From: Streptomyces sp. YS415
GTDB lineage: Bacteria; Actinomycetota; Actinomycetes; Streptomycetales; Streptomycetaceae
DNA: 64,000 bases
Assembly (NCBI RefSeq): GCF_023544665.1
Contig: NZ_JAMJFL010000002.1
Span: 124,001-188,000 of the forward strand
Direction of reading: 5' to 3'
The notes beneath the pieces were generated by a model. That model was not told where the DNA came from. It saw only the letters and a program-made list of their open reading frames with translations, and did not search any database. Of this stretch, positions 48,437 through 58,170 are shown in pieces. Each line of letters starts with the position of its first letter. The stretch's first letter is position 1. The position numbers and the translations under genes were made by a program.

Positions 48437-50427
48437 CCACGACCACCCTCGCCGTCCTCGTCCCCCTCCTTCCGTTCCTCGGCGCGGCCGCCGGCCTGCT
48501 CCTCGGCCGCACGGCCCCCGGCTACGTCCGCCCGCTCGCGGTCCTGCCGGCGCTCACCTCCCTCGTCCTCGCCGTATGGGTCGCCGTCGACCAGGGCGGC
48601 GGCCGGGCACTGAACGCCGCCACCGAGCTCACGCCCACCGGCTCGGTCCCGATCGACCTGGCCCTGCACATCGACGGCTTCGCCGCCCTCGTCGCCGTCC
48701 TGGTCGCGCTCGTCGCCTCCTGCGTGCAGATCTACTCGACCGGCTACCTGCGCGACGACCCGCGCTATCCGTCGTACGCCGCGCTCGTCTCCCTGTTCAC
48801 CTCCGCGATGCTGCTCGTCGTCTACTCCGGCGACCTGATGGTGCTGCTGGTCGGCTGGGAGGTCATGGGCATCTGCTCGTACTTCCTGGTCGGCCACTAC
48901 TGGGAGACCCCGGAGGCCCGCGCCGCCTCCCTCAAGGCCTTCCTGGTGACCAAGCTCGGTGACGTCCCCTTCCTCATCGGGCTGTTCGCCCTGGCCACCG
49001 ACGCCGGGTCCTTCCGCATCACGGAGATCCTCGGCACCGTCGCGAGCGGCGGCCTCGACCACCCCACGCTGATCGCCGTACTGCTCCTCGCGGGCGTGGC
49101 CGGCAAGTCGGCGCAGTTCCCGCTGCACACCTGGCTCCCCGACGCGATGGCGGGCCCGACCCCCGTCTCCGCGCTGATCCACGCCGCGACGATGGTCGCC
49201 GCCGGTGTCTACTTCGTCGCCCGTCTCCTCCCGGTCTTCGAGGCCTCCCAGGCCGCGATGGTCCTCCTGGCCGTCATGGCCGCCGTCACGATGGCCGGCT
49301 CGGCGCTGTGCGCGCTCGCCCAGGACGACATCAAGCGCGTCCTCGCCTACTCGACGATCGGCCAGCTCGGCTACATGACCGGCGCCCTCGCCGTCGCCGA
49401 CCGCGGTGCCGCGGTCTTCCACCTCATGTCGCACGGCGCCTTCAAGGCGCTGCTGTTCCTCGCGGCCGGCGTGATCATCCACGCCGCCGGCACCAACTCG
49501 CTGGCCGCCATGTCCCGCATGCGGAACCTGCGCGCCCGCGTCCCGGACGCCTACTGGACGATGACCGTGGCGCTCCTCGCGCTCGCCGCGATCCCGCCGT
49601 TCAGCGGCTTCTTCTCCAAGGAGTCCGTCCTCGGCGCCGCCGAGCACGTCTCCACCGGCCACACCGGGCACGCCCCCGGCGCCGCGGGCTGGATCGTCCT
49701 GATCGCCGCCCTGCTCACGGCCCTGCTCACCGCCGCGTACGCGACGCGCCTGTGGCTGCTGGCCTTCCGCGGCCACGGAGCAGAGGCCCCGGACCACGGA
49801 CGGCAGCCGCTCACCATGACCTCGGTGCTGTGGGTGCTGGCCGTGCCGTCGCTGGCCTTCGGCGCGTTCGCCTACGGAACGCTCCCCGACTGGTTCGACG
49901 GCCGCGACCTCGCCCCCACCCTGACCACCTCGGTCCTCGGCACCGGCGTGGCCCTGGTCGGCGGCATCGTCACCTACGCGGCCTGGCGGCACACCACCGC
50001 CTTCGCCGGCCGCGTCCCGCTGGGTGCGGTCGCGGCCCACCCCGAGGGCGACGCCGCCCAGGTCGAGGCCGAGGCCATCGCCAGCCACGCGCCCGCCTAC
50101 GGAGACGTGGCCTCGGCGCCCGACCCGGCGGACCCGGGCCGCCTGCTGCTCGGCCCGCTGCACCGCCACGCGGCCACCGGCTTCCACCTGGACGCCGTGT
50201 ATACGACCCTCTTCGTCCGCCCGGTCCAGGCCGGCGCGAGTCTCGTCCGCTTCCTCGACCGCGAGGTCGTCGACACCTACGTCCGCGGGGCGGGCGCTCT
50301 GCCCCGCTGGCTCGGCATCGCCGTACGGCGAGCCCAGACCGGCAATGTGCAGACCTATGTGAGCGCGCTGCTCGCCGGAACCGTCGTCCTGGCGGTCGCC
50401 GCCGTCCTCGTCGCCACGGGAGCGTGA
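48433..50427 (+). CDS. nuoL: NuoL-type subunit of the second complex I cluster
   Basis: A 664-residue antiporter-like subunit. [17 protein letters not shown] carries the essential glutamate, and [20 protein letters not shown] is the conserved channel segment. A charged insertion ([20 protein letters not shown]) lies near residue 545 before the last helices. GTG start coupled to the nuoK stop. All proton-pumping subunits of the cluster look complete. Confidence 0.95.
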   Translation: MTTTTLAVLVPLLPFLGAAAGLLLGRTAPGYVRPLAVLPALTSLVLAVWVAVDQGGGRALNAATELTPTGSVPIDLALHIDGFAALVAVLVALVASCVQIYSTGYLRDDPRYPSYAALVSLFTSAMLLVVYSGDLMVLLVGWEVMGICSYFLVGHYWETPEARAASLKAFLVTKLGDVPFLIGLFALATDAGSFRITEILGTVASGGLDHPTLIAVLLLAGVAGKSAQFPLHTWLPDAMAGPTPVSALIHAATMVAAGVYFVARLLPVFEASQAAMVLLAVMAAVTMAGSALCALAQDDIKRVLAYSTIGQLGYMTGALAVADRGAAVFHLMSHGAFKALLFLAAGVIIHAAGTNSLAAMSRMRNLRARVPDAYWTMTVALLALAAIPPFSGFFSKESVLGAAEHVSTGHTGHAPGAAGWIVLIAALLTALLTAAYATRLWLLAFRGHGAEAPDHGRQPLTMTSVLWVLAVPSLAFGAFAYGTLPDWFDGRDLAPTLTTSVLGTGVALVGGIVTYAAWRHTTAFAGRVPLGAVAAHPEGDAAQVEAEAIASHAPAYGDVASAPDPADPGRLLLGPLHRHAATGFHLDAVYTTLFVRPVQAGASLVRFLDREVVDTYVRGAGALPRWLGIAVRRAQTGNVQTYVSALLAGTVVLAVAAVLVATGA

Positions 50428-50433
50428 GCAGGC

Positions 50434-52008
50434 GTGATCGATATCAACGAGTCCGTGATGCAGTTTCTTCTGGCGTTGATCGTCGTCGGCCCGCTCCTCG
50501 GTGCCGCCGCCGCTCTGCTGCCGGCCCCGCCCGGGCTGAAGGGGAAGTCGCCCGAGCAGGCCGTGCTGCGGCACGGAGTGACCGTCACCGGCACGGTCCT
50601 CATCGCCGCGATCGTCCTCGCGCTCGGCTTCGACCACGACCAGCCGTCGAAGATGCAGGCCACGACCGACATCAGCTGGATCCCCGCACTCGACGTGCGC
50701 ATCCACCTCGGCATCGACGGCATCTCCCTCCCCCTTCTGGTCCTGACCGCGCTGCTGACCTTCCTGTGCGCGCTCTACTCGTACTTCAAGATGCCCGCGG
50801 GCCCGACCCCGAAGGCGTTCGTCGCACTGCTGCTCGTCCTGGAGGGCGGCACCCTCGCCACCTTCGCCGTCCTCGACCTGCTGCTGTTCTTCCTCGCCTT
50901 CGAGATGGTCCTGATCCCGATGTACTTCCTCATCGCCCGCTGGGGCGGTGCGGGGCGGACCCAGGCCGCCTGGAAGTTCATCCTCTACACACTGCTCGGT
51001 TCGGTCGTCATGCTGCTCGGCCTGCTCCTGGTCGGGCTCGAGGCGGGCACATTCGACATGGTGGCACTCGCCACTGACAACGGCCGGTCACTGACCGCAT
51101 CCGTGCAGGTCATCGCCGTTTTGGCGATCGGTGTCGGGCTCGCGGTCAAGACGCCGATGTGGCCGCTGCACAGCTGGTTGCCCGACGCCCACACCGCCGC
51201 CCCGACCGTCGGCTCGGTCCTGCTGGCCGGGGTGCTGCTGAAGATGGGTACGTACGGGTTCGTCCGGATTCTGCTGCCGATCACCCCCGACGGCTTCGCC
51301 GACTTCGCGCCCTACCTCGCCGCCTTCGCCGTCGTCGGCATCATCTACGGATCCCTCGCCTGCCTGGCCCTGGCCAAGCAGGGCGCGAAGGGCGACCTCA
51401 AGCGCCTCATCGCCTACTCCTCCGTCGGCCACATGGGCTTCGTGCTGCTCGGCATCGCCACGATGACCCCGACCGGCGTGAACGGCGCCCTGTTCGCCAA
51501 CATCGCCCACGGCCTCATCACCGGCCTGCTCTTCTTCCTGGTCGGCGCGCTGAAGGACCGCACCGGCACCACCGACCTCGACACCCTCGCCGAGACGACC
51601 GGGGCGGCGCTGTACGGCAAGGCCCCGCGCCTCGGCGGCCTGGTCGCCTTCGCCGCCGTCGCCTCGCTGGGTCTGCCCGGCCTCGCCGGTTTCTGGGGCG
51701 AGATGCTCGCCCTGTTCGGCGCCTTCGAACCCGCCGACCAGCTCAACCGCCCGGCCTTCCTCACCTTCATGACCATCGGCGCGTTCGGCACCCTGCTCAC
51801 CGCCGCCTACCTGCTGATCGTGGTCCGCCGGGTCTGCATGGGCGCCGTACCGCAGCAGGCCCCGAAGCTTGCCGACGTACAGGCGTACGAGTTCGTGGCC
51901 TGGACCCCGCTCGTCGTCCTCACCGTCGTCGCGGGCCTGTGGCCGAAAACGCTCCTCGGCCTGACCGACCCGGCCGTCCAGCAGCTTCTCGCAGGAGGCA
52001 CCCGATGA
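50434..52008 (+). CDS. nuoM: NuoM-type subunit of the second complex I cluster
   Basis: A 524-residue antiporter-like subunit. FEMVLIPMYFLIARWGG carries the conserved glutamate, and TPMWPLHSWLPDAHTAAPTV is the channel segment, followed by lysine-bearing helices. GTG start six bases after the nuoL stop; the stop overlaps the nuoN ATG. Confidence 0.95.
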   Translation: MIDINESVMQFLLALIVVGPLLGAAAALLPAPPGLKGKSPEQAVLRHGVTVTGTVLIAAIVLALGFDHDQPSKMQATTDISWIPALDVRIHLGIDGISLPLLVLTALLTFLCALYSYFKMPAGPTPKAFVALLLVLEGGTLATFAVLDLLLFFLAFEMVLIPMYFLIARWGGAGRTQAAWKFILYTLLGSVVMLLGLLLVGLEAGTFDMVALATDNGRSLTASVQVIAVLAIGVGLAVKTPMWPLHSWLPDAHTAAPTVGSVLLAGVLLKMGTYGFVRILLPITPDGFADFAPYLAAFAVVGIIYGSLACLALAKQGAKGDLKRLIAYSSVGHMGFVLLGIATMTPTGVNGALFANIAHGLITGLLFFLVGALKDRTGTTDLDTLAETTGAALYGKAPRLGGLVAFAAVASLGLPGLAGFWGEMLALFGAFEPADQLNRPAFLTFMTIGAFGTLLTAAYLLIVVRRVCMGAVPQQAPKLADVQAYEFVAWTPLVVLTVVAGLWPKTLLGLTDPAVQQLLAGGTR

Positions 52009-53528
52009 GCTCCCCGGCCCAGCCGCTGGCCGCGTCCCTCGTCCAGGACGTCGACTGGCTCGCCATCGCGCCGCCCACCCTCGCGGCCGTGGTCGGTCTC
52101 GTCGTCCTGGTCGCCGACCTCTTCGTCGGGCAGGACCGCAAGGCGCTGCTCGGCTGGGTGTCGGTCGCGGGCCTCGCCGCCTCGACGCTGATGCTGCTGC
52201 CCCTGGTGGACGGCGACCGCTCCACCTTCTGCCTGACCGGCGCCCCGGACACCTGCAGCTACACCGCCGACCGCTTCACGCTCGTCCTGCAACTCCTGGT
52301 CCTCGGCGGCGCCCTGCTGGCCGCGCTGCTGTCGGTCACCGCGCTGAAGGACGACGCCAAGAACGTCCCCGAAGGGGAGTTCTGGTTCCTGCTGCTCTCC
52401 TCCGCGGCGGGCGCCGCCCTGCTGCCCGCCTCCCGTGACCTCGCCACCCTCGTCGTCGCCCTGGAAGTCGCCTCCCTGCCCGCGTTCGCCCTCGTCGGCC
52501 TCCGCCACGGCGACCGCAAGTCCTCCGAGGCGGCCCTGAAGTTCTTCCTGTCCTCGGTCACCGCGACCGCGGTCAGCCTGATGGGCATCAGCTTCGTGTA
52601 CGCCACCACCGGCACCCTCTACCTCACGCAGATCGCCGACCGGATCCAGAACGTCGACGGTCAGTTCCACATCCTCGCCCAGACCGGCGTCGTCCTCACC
52701 CTGGTCGGCTTCGCCTTCAAGACCGCAGCCGTCCCCTTCCACTTCTGGGTCCCGGACACCTACGTGGGCGCCCCCCTGCCCGTCGCCGCCTACCTCTCCG
52801 TCGTCGGCAAGGCGGTCGGGTTCTCCGGCCTGATCCTGGTCACGGTCATCGCGCTGCCCTCGTACGACGACGTCTGGGGCCCGGCGCTCGCCGTCCTGGC
52901 CGCCCTCACCATGACCATCGGCAACGTGGGCGCCCTGCGCCAGCACGCCACGCGCGCGTACAGCGCGGTACGCCTGCTCGCCTGGTCGTCGGTCGGCCAG
53001 GCCGGCTACCTCCTCGTACCGATCGCCGCCGCCGCGTACTCCGACGACGCCGAGCGCTCCATCGGCTCCACGGTGGCCTACGCCCTCATGTACGGCGCCG
53101 TGAACCTCGGCGCCTTCGCGGTGGCCGCCCTGGTGGGCCGCACCCACTCCCTGAACCGCCTCTCCGACTACCGGGGGCTGTACGCGCGGAACCCGATCGC
53201 CGCCCTGGTCCTGGCCTTCTTCCTGCTCTGCCTCGCCGGCCTGCCGCCGGGCATCATCGGCCTCTTCGCCAAGGTCACCGTGTTCTCGGCGGCCGTCGAC
53301 GCGGGCCTGGGCTGGCTCGCCGTGGTCATGGCCGTCAACGTCGTCATCGCGCTGTTCTACTACCTCCAGTGGACGGCGCTGCTGTTCCGCGCCCCCGAGG
53401 GCGAGCCCGTCCGGCACGCCGTGCCCGTCCCCCTCACGGCCGCCCTTGCCCTCACCGCGGTCCTGGCCGTCGCCCTGTCCGGCGCGCCCCAGCTGGTCCT
53501 GCGCTTCGCGGACACCGGCCTCTTCTAG
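52005..53528 (+). CDS. nuoN: NuoN-type subunit of the second complex I cluster
   Basis: A 507-residue antiporter-like subunit, last of the cluster. VVALEVASLPAFALVGLRHG and VPFHFWVPDTYVGAPLPVAA are the expected motifs. GGAGG precedes the ATG. A hairpin follows about 60 bases after the stop. Confidence 0.95.
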   Translation: MSSPAQPLAASLVQDVDWLAIAPPTLAAVVGLVVLVADLFVGQDRKALLGWVSVAGLAASTLMLLPLVDGDRSTFCLTGAPDTCSYTADRFTLVLQLLVLGGALLAALLSVTALKDDAKNVPEGEFWFLLLSSAAGAALLPASRDLATLVVALEVASLPAFALVGLRHGDRKSSEAALKFFLSSVTATAVSLMGISFVYATTGTLYLTQIADRIQNVDGQFHILAQTGVVLTLVGFAFKTAAVPFHFWVPDTYVGAPLPVAAYLSVVGKAVGFSGLILVTVIALPSYDDVWGPALAVLAALTMTIGNVGALRQHATRAYSAVRLLAWSSVGQAGYLLVPIAAAAYSDDAERSIGSTVAYALMYGAVNLGAFAVAALVGRTHSLNRLSDYRGLYARNPIAALVLAFFLLCLAGLPPGIIGLFAKVTVFSAAVDAGLGWLAVVMAVNVVIALFYYLQWTALLFRAPEGEPVRHAVPVPLTAALALTAVLAVALSGAPQLVLRFADTGLF

Positions 53529-53588
53529 GGCCGCGGCGGCGTCACCCGTACGGCCCACCGGCGGGGCCGCGCGCACAAGGGAACCCCT

Positions 53589-53623
53589 GACCCTCGCCTG
53601 GCGTTGACCAGTACGGGAGGGTC
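53589..53623 (+). terminator. Hairpin between the second nuo cluster and htpX
   Basis: Outer arms GACCCTC and GAGGGTC enclose an inner CTGG/CCAG stem. It may end the nuo transcript. Because TTGACC lies within it, it could instead be part of the htpX promoter region. Confidence 0.5.
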
Positions 53624-53707
53624 CACTGGACGTGTCACCACGACACCAGTGGCATCGGAGATCGATCAGCAAAGGGTTCCCCTGCCGCACCACTTGGAGG
53701 GCGTACC

Positions 53708-54571
53708 GTGCACCGCCGGCACAACGGGCTCAGGACCGCAGTACTCCTCGGGGGACTGTCCGCACTCATCATCGTCATCGGCAGCTTCTTCGGCCGCATG
53801 GGGCTCGTCGTCGCCGTCGTCATCGCCCTGGGCACGAACGCGTACGCGTACTGGAACAGCGACAAGCTCGCGCTCCGCGCGATGCGCGCCCGCCCGGTGA
53901 GCGAGTTCGAGGCCCCGGCGCTGTACCGCATGGTCCGCGAGCTCTCCACCGAGGCCCGGCAGCCCATGCCCCGCCTGTACATCTCCCCGACGGAGGCACC
54001 GAACGCCTTCGCGACCGGCCGCAACCCGCGCAACGCCGCCGTGTGCTGCACCGACGGCATCCTGCGCCTCCTCGACGAGCGCGAACTGCGCGGCGTGATC
54101 GGCCACGAGCTCAGCCATGTCTACAACCGGGACATACTGATCTCGTCGGTCGCCGGCGCCCTCGCCTCCGTGATCATGTTCCTGGTCAACTTCGCCTGGC
54201 TGATCCCGATCGGCCGCTCGGACGACGACGACGGACCCGGCCTGTTCGGCATGCTGCTGATCATGCTTCTGGGGCCGCTCGCCGCCAGCCTCATCCAGCT
54301 CGCCATCAGCCGCTCCCGGGAGTACGAGGCGGACGCCTCCGGAGCCCAGCTCACCGGCGACCCGCTCGCCCTCGCCAGCGCCCTGCGCAAACTCGAAACG
54401 GGCACCAAGCAGCTTCCGCTTCCACCGGAGCCCCGGATCGAGACGGCGAGCCACATGATGATCGCGAACCCCTTCCGCCCGGGGCAGGGGCTGTCCAAGA
54501 TGTTCACCACGCACCCGCCGATGGCCGAGCGGATCGCGCGGCTCGAGAAGATGGCAGGTACCCACCAGTGA
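53708..54571 (+). CDS. htpX: Membrane zinc protease HtpX (M48 family)
   Basis: A 287-residue integral membrane metalloprotease involved in membrane-protein quality control. Two helices at residues 10-47 are followed by the HELSH zinc motif (133-137). Two further helices come next, then [10 protein letters not shown] carries the third (glutamate) ligand. GTG start with GGAGGG upstream. The stop overlaps the next gene's GTG. Confidence 0.93.
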   Translation: MHRRHNGLRTAVLLGGLSALIIVIGSFFGRMGLVVAVVIALGTNAYAYWNSDKLALRAMRARPVSEFEAPALYRMVRELSTEARQPMPRLYISPTEAPNAFATGRNPRNAAVCCTDGILRLLDERELRGVIGHELSHVYNRDILISSVAGALASVIMFLVNFAWLIPIGRSDDDDGPGLFGMLLIMLLGPLAASLIQLAISRSREYEADASGAQLTGDPLALASALRKLETGTKQLPLPPEPRIETASHMMIANPFRPGQGLSKMFTTHPPMAERIARLEKMAGTHQ

Positions 54572-54966
54572 AGACAGTTCTGAACGTCATCTGGCTCGTC
54601 CTCAGCGGCTTCTGGCTGTTCCTCGCCTACATGGTCGCGGGCGTGCTGCTCTGCATCACCATCATCGGCATCCCGTTCGGCATCGCCGCCTTCCGCATCG
54701 GCATCTACGCCCTGTGGCCCTTCGGGTACACCGCGGTCGAACGCCGGGACGCGGGCGCGCCGTCCTGCGTCGGCAACGTCCTGTGGCTGGTCCTGGCGGG
54801 CTGGTGGCTGGCGCTCGGCCACATCGCCACCGGCATCGTCCTGTGCGTCACGATCATCGGCATCCCGCTGGGCATCGCCAACTTCAAGCTGATCCCGGTC
54901 TCCCTGCTGCCGATGGGGCGCGAAATCGTCCGGACCGACCAGGCGTTCGCGTCGACGAGCTGGTAG
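54568..54966 (+). CDS. YccF domain membrane protein
   Basis: A 132-residue protein made of two tandem copies of the YccF domain. Each copy starts with [14 protein letters not shown] or [14 protein letters not shown] and contains [14 protein letters not shown] or [14 protein letters not shown]. There are about four hydrophobic helices. Function is unknown. It is translationally coupled to htpX, suggesting a shared envelope-maintenance role. Confidence 0.9.
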   Translation: MKTVLNVIWLVLSGFWLFLAYMVAGVLLCITIIGIPFGIAAFRIGIYALWPFGYTAVERRDAGAPSCVGNVLWLVLAGWWLALGHIATGIVLCVTIIGIPLGIANFKLIPVSLLPMGREIVRTDQAFASTSW

Positions 54967-55031
54967 CCGGCCGGCTGTCCGCAGGCCGTGGGCTGTGCAC
55001 AACTCGGACGTTGACCCCAGGCCGTGAGCTG

Positions 55032-55076
55032 CTGTGCACAGGCCGGCGATTGTCCACAAGCCGGAGGTTGTCCACA
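55032..55076. repeat. 18-bp repeats of DnaA-box-like sequence
   Basis: Three nonamers lie exactly 18 bp apart: CTGTGCACA (55032), TTGTCCACA (55050) and TTGTCCACA (55068). The last two equal the preferred Streptomyces DnaA box. Another CTGTGCACA is at 54993-55001. The 151-bp gap between the YccF gene and the SMI1 pseudogene is mostly made of these repeats. Confidence 0.75.
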
Positions 55077-55117
55077 GGCCCCGCTCGATTGTCAGTGCCG
55101 GATTGCATCATGAACGC

Positions 55118-55677
55118 ATGACCGAGATCGAGCAGTTGCTGGCACGGGTGGCGGCCAAGGCCCACGACACCCGCCCCTGGGGCTGGACTTCCCTCCCCGA
55201 TCCCGTGGATCCGGCCGCCCTCGCCCGCGCCGAGGCGGCCCTCGGCTTCTCCCTGCCACCGCTGCTCGCCGAGCTCTACCTGCGCATAGGAGACGGCGGC
55301 TTCGGCCCGGAGTACGGTCTGCTGCCCCTCCTCGAAGGCCCCCGTCCGGCGAACCCGCGGCCGTCGTGCAGTACCTCGCCAATCGCGAGAGCGGCCGCAA
55401 GGACCCCGACTGGCCCTGGCCCGAGGGCGTCCTGCCGATCTCCCACTGGGGCTGCGCGATGTACGCGTGCGTGGACTGCCACGCCCCCGAGGCCCCCGTC
55501 CTGCTCTTCGAACCGAACGCCGACACCAGCGACCAGGCCTGGTACGTGGACGCGCCCAGCCTCGAACTGTGGCTCCACAGCTGGGTCGAGGGCACCGGCT
55601 GGTACGAGGAGACGAACGACGACATGGACATGGCCCCGTGGACCGACTTCCGCATACGGACGACGCGAGCCTCGTAG
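55118..55677 (+). pseudogene. SMI1/KNR4-family protein gene, frameshifted
   Basis: The first frame (from the ATG at 55118) encodes LPPLLAELYLRIGDGGFGPEYGLLPLLEG, quoted in part: LAELYLRIGDGGFGPEYG, the core of the SMI1/KNR4 (SUKH) fold. Sense is lost near 55342 and resumes in the next frame with AAVVQYLANRESGRKDPDWP and WVEGTGWYEETNDD, ending at 55677. Adding one C to the five-C run at 55338-55342 would restore a single frame of about 186 codons. Proteins of this family often serve as immunity or structural partners of toxins. The frameshift may be real or a sequencing error. Confidence 0.8.
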
Positions 55678-55705
55678 ACCCCGGGGAGAGCAGCGCCCCG
55701 CAGGC

Positions 55706-56950
55706 CTACCGAGCCGCCCGCCACCGCCGTACGCCGTACGCGAGGACCCCCACCGCCAGCACCCCGGCACCGACGACCACCGACACCCAGGGCAGCGCGA
55801 ACGCCAGAACCGCGCAGCCGACCAGACCCACCGCCGGTACCACCCGCGCCGACGGACCCGACCCGAGCGTCCAGGCCGAGGCGTTGGCCACCGCGTAATA
55901 CGCCAGCACGCCGAAGGAGGAGAACCCGATGGCGCCGCGCACATCCACCGTGGCGGCCAGCACCGCGACCACCGCGCCCACGGCGAGCTCCGCCCGGTGC
56001 GGCACCTGGAACCGCGGATGCACGGCCGCCAGAGCGCCGGGCAGATGCCGGTCACGCGCCATGGCCAGCGTCGTCCGGGAGACCCCCAGGATCAGGGCGA
56101 GCAGCGACCCCAGCGCGGCCACGGCGGCGCCGACCCGGACGACCGGCACCAGACCCGGCACGCCGGCGGCCCGCACCGCGTCGGCCAGCGGCGCCTCCGC
56201 GGCGCCGAGACCGTCGGCGCCCAGCACGGACAGGACGGCCACCGCCACGCACGCGTACACCGCGAGCGCGATCCCGAGGGCGATCGGGATCGCGCGGGGG
56301 ATGGTGCGCGCCGGATCCCGCACCTCCTCGCCGAGCGTCGCGATGCGCGCGTACCCGGCGAACGCGAAGAACAGCAGACCGGCCGCCTGAAGCACACCGC
56401 CCACGCCACCGGAGGTCCCGACGTCCAGCCGCCCGGCATCGGCCTCCCCGGACGACAGGCACACCACCACCACGGAAGCGAGGACCGCCAGCACCACCGC
56501 CACGATCGCCCGCGTCAGCCAGGCGGACTTCTGCAGTCCGCCGTAGTTCACCGCGGTCAGCGCCACCACGGCCGCGACCGCCACCGCGTGCGCCTGGTCC
56601 GGCCAGACGTACGCGCCCACCGTGAGCGCCATCGCCGCACAGGAGGCCGTCTTCCCGACCACGAACGCCCAGCCCGCGAGATAGCCCCAGAACTCCCCGA
56701 GCCGCTCGCGGCCGTACACATAGGTGCCGCCGGAGGCCGGATACAGCGCGGCCAGCCGCGCCGAGGAGGTGGCGTTGCAGTAGGCGACCATGGCGGCGAC
56801 GGCAAGGCCGAGCAGCAGCCCCGTGCCGGCGGCGTGGGCCGCGGGTGCCAGGGCGGCGAAGATCCCGGCCCCGATCATCGAGCCGAGCCCGATGACCACG
56901 GCGTCGCCCACACCCAGGGTGCGCCGGAGCCCGGCAGCGGACTGAGTCAT
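55706..56950 (-). CDS. APC-family amino acid permease
   Basis: A 414-residue transporter with 12 hydrophobic helices. The first helix has the unwound substrate motif GSMIGAGIFAAL, and FFAFAGYARIATLGEEVRDP is the conserved loop near helix 6-7. Substrate specificity cannot be read from the sequence. The ATG at 56950 is seven bases after a TAGGGT (-10-like) box on the minus strand (56963-56958), and no ribosome site is visible, so a leaderless message is possible. Confidence 0.9.
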   Translation of the reverse strand: MTQSAAGLRRTLGVGDAVVIGLGSMIGAGIFAALAPAAHAAGTGLLLGLAVAAMVAYCNATSSARLAALYPASGGTYVYGRERLGEFWGYLAGWAFVVGKTASCAAMALTVGAYVWPDQAHAVAVAAVVALTAVNYGGLQKSAWLTRAIVAVVLAVLASVVVVCLSSGEADAGRLDVGTSGGVGGVLQAAGLLFFAFAGYARIATLGEEVRDPARTIPRAIPIALGIALAVYACVAVAVLSVLGADGLGAAEAPLADAVRAAGVPGLVPVVRVGAAVAALGSLLALILGVSRTTLAMARDRHLPGALAAVHPRFQVPHRAELAVGAVVAVLAATVDVRGAIGFSSFGVLAYYAVANASAWTLGSGPSARVVPAVGLVGCAVLAFALPWVSVVVGAGVLAVGVLAYGVRRWRAAR

Positions 56951-57119
56951 GGGCCGAACCCTACTGATCGTCGCAACCGCCCGGTGCAGCGGTGACGACC
57001 TCGCCACCAACAGGCGGCGAACACCCGCACGACCGACGAGCGCACTCCGCCGGGACGAGGATCACAGCAGGTCCACGGAGCCCGACCGGGCACCTTCCCC
57101 AACCGCGGCCGGCAGGCGG

Positions 57120-57152
57120 GAAGGGCGGACACCCACCAGGTGCCCGCCCTTC
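57120..57152. terminator. Hairpin in the permease-yajQ intergenic region
   Basis: GAAGGGCGG-A-CACC pairs with GGTG-C-CCGCCCTTC around a CACCA loop. It is strong and terminator-like, but no gene ends next to it, so its owner is unclear. The 290-bp gap contains this hairpin and the yajQ terminator and no convincing gene. Confidence 0.5.
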
Positions 57153-57211
57153 GTCGCGGAGGCTCACCGCCGTCACGCACCGAGCCGTCGATCCCGCCCG
57201 CCACACGCTCA

Positions 57212-57237
57212 GCCGGTCCGCAGCGCTGCGGACCGGC
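57212..57237 (-). terminator. Terminator of yajQ
   Basis: A perfect 26-bp palindrome GCCGGTCCGCAGC/GCTGCGGACCGGC begins three bases beyond the stop codon of the minus-strand gene. Confidence 0.8.
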
Positions 57238-57240
57238 AGG

Positions 57241-57729
57241 TCACCGGTAGTTCACGAACTGGAGCGCGAAGTCGAAGTCCTTGCCCTTGAGCAGGGAGAT
57301 GACGGTCTGCAGGTCGTCGCGGCTCTTGGAGCTGACGCGCAGTTCCTCGCCCTGGACCTGGGCCTTCACACCCTTCGGGCCCTCGTCACGGATGATCTTC
57401 GCGACCTTCTTCGCGTTCTCCTGGGAGATGCCCTCCTGGATCGACGCGAAGATCTTGTACTCCTTGCCGGAGAGCTGCGGCTCGCCCGCGTCCAGCGCCT
57501 TCAGGGAGATGCCGCGCTTGATCAGCTTGGACTGGAAGACGTCGAGGACAGCGTTCACCCGGTCCTCGGAGTTCGCCTCCATGAGGATCTTGTCACCGGA
57601 CCACGAGATCGAGGCGCCCACGCCCTTGAAGTCGTAGCGCTGCGAGATCTCCTTGGCGGCCTGGTTGAGGGCGTTGTCGACCTCCTGCCGCTCGACCTTC
57701 GAGACGATGTCGAAACTGGAGTCGGCCAT
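57241..57729 (-). CDS. YajQ-family nucleotide-binding protein
   Basis: A 162-residue protein of the UPF0234/YajQ family, two ferredoxin-like domains. [18 protein letters not shown] at the start, SQRYDFKGV, and [11 protein letters not shown] at the end are hallmarks. Members bind nucleotides, and some bind cyclic di-GMP; the role in Streptomyces is not settled. The ATG at 57729 has AAGGAG upstream. Confidence 0.93.
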   Translation of the reverse strand: MADSSFDIVSKVERQEVDNALNQAAKEISQRYDFKGVGASISWSGDKILMEANSEDRVNAVLDVFQSKLIKRGISLKALDAGEPQLSGKEYKIFASIQEGISQENAKKVAKIIRDEGPKGVKAQVQGEELRVSSKSRDDLQTVISLLKGKDFDFALQFVNYR

Positions 57730-57954
57730 GTGCTGTGGCTCCTTGTATCGGGGTCCGTATCTGGTGCGTATCGGCGTACGTGGGGGCGACCGCCGAGCCC
57801 GGTGTCCATCCCGGGCCGCATCCGGATAAGCCTAGCCATCCCCGGTCACCGGAGCGGAGATCAATCGGGTGGCGAAGCATCCCCTGGCATCGGGTATTGT
57901 TTACGTCGTTGCCGGGGAACGCAGCCGAGAGGCCGTTCGAAGGACAACAACCCC

Positions 57955-58036
57955 GGCGGTGTGCCCGAGCGGCCAAAGGGAGCAGACTGTAAATCTGCCG
58001 GCTCAGCCTTCCCAGGTTCGAATCCTGGCGCCGCCA
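57955..58036 (+). tRNA. tRNA-Tyr (GUA anticodon)
   Basis: An 82-base class II tRNA. The acceptor arms GGCGGTG and CGCCGCC pair, with one wobble. The anticodon arm CAGA-CTGTAAA-TCTG contains GTA, a long variable arm follows, and the T arm GGTTCGAATCC is standard. The discriminator base is A and no CCA is encoded. Its 3' half is the likely attachment site for the integrated element that follows. Confidence 0.96.
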
Positions 58037-58045
58037 CATGAAGGT

Positions 58046-58087
58046 AAACCCCCTCCGAACTGCGGGAACGCGGATCGGAGGGGGTTT
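58046..58087 (+). terminator. Terminator directly after tRNA-Tyr
   Basis: A 13-bp stem, AAACCCCCTCCGA with TCGGAGGGGGTTT, encloses a loop of 16 bases and begins nine bases after the tRNA. It could serve both the tRNA and, from the other side, the integrase gene. Confidence 0.85.
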
Positions 58088-58170
58088 CTTCGTATTCGAA
58101 CGCGATTAATCGAACCTGAATCGAAACGGTCTGCTTGTCTCGCCGTGTCTCGGGTGAGTCCCAAGACTGA

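Noticed and set aside
56949..57290. A 113-codon plus-strand frame in the permease-yajQ gap
   Set aside because: It runs through two hairpins and into the antisense of yajQ, with no motifs or ribosome site.
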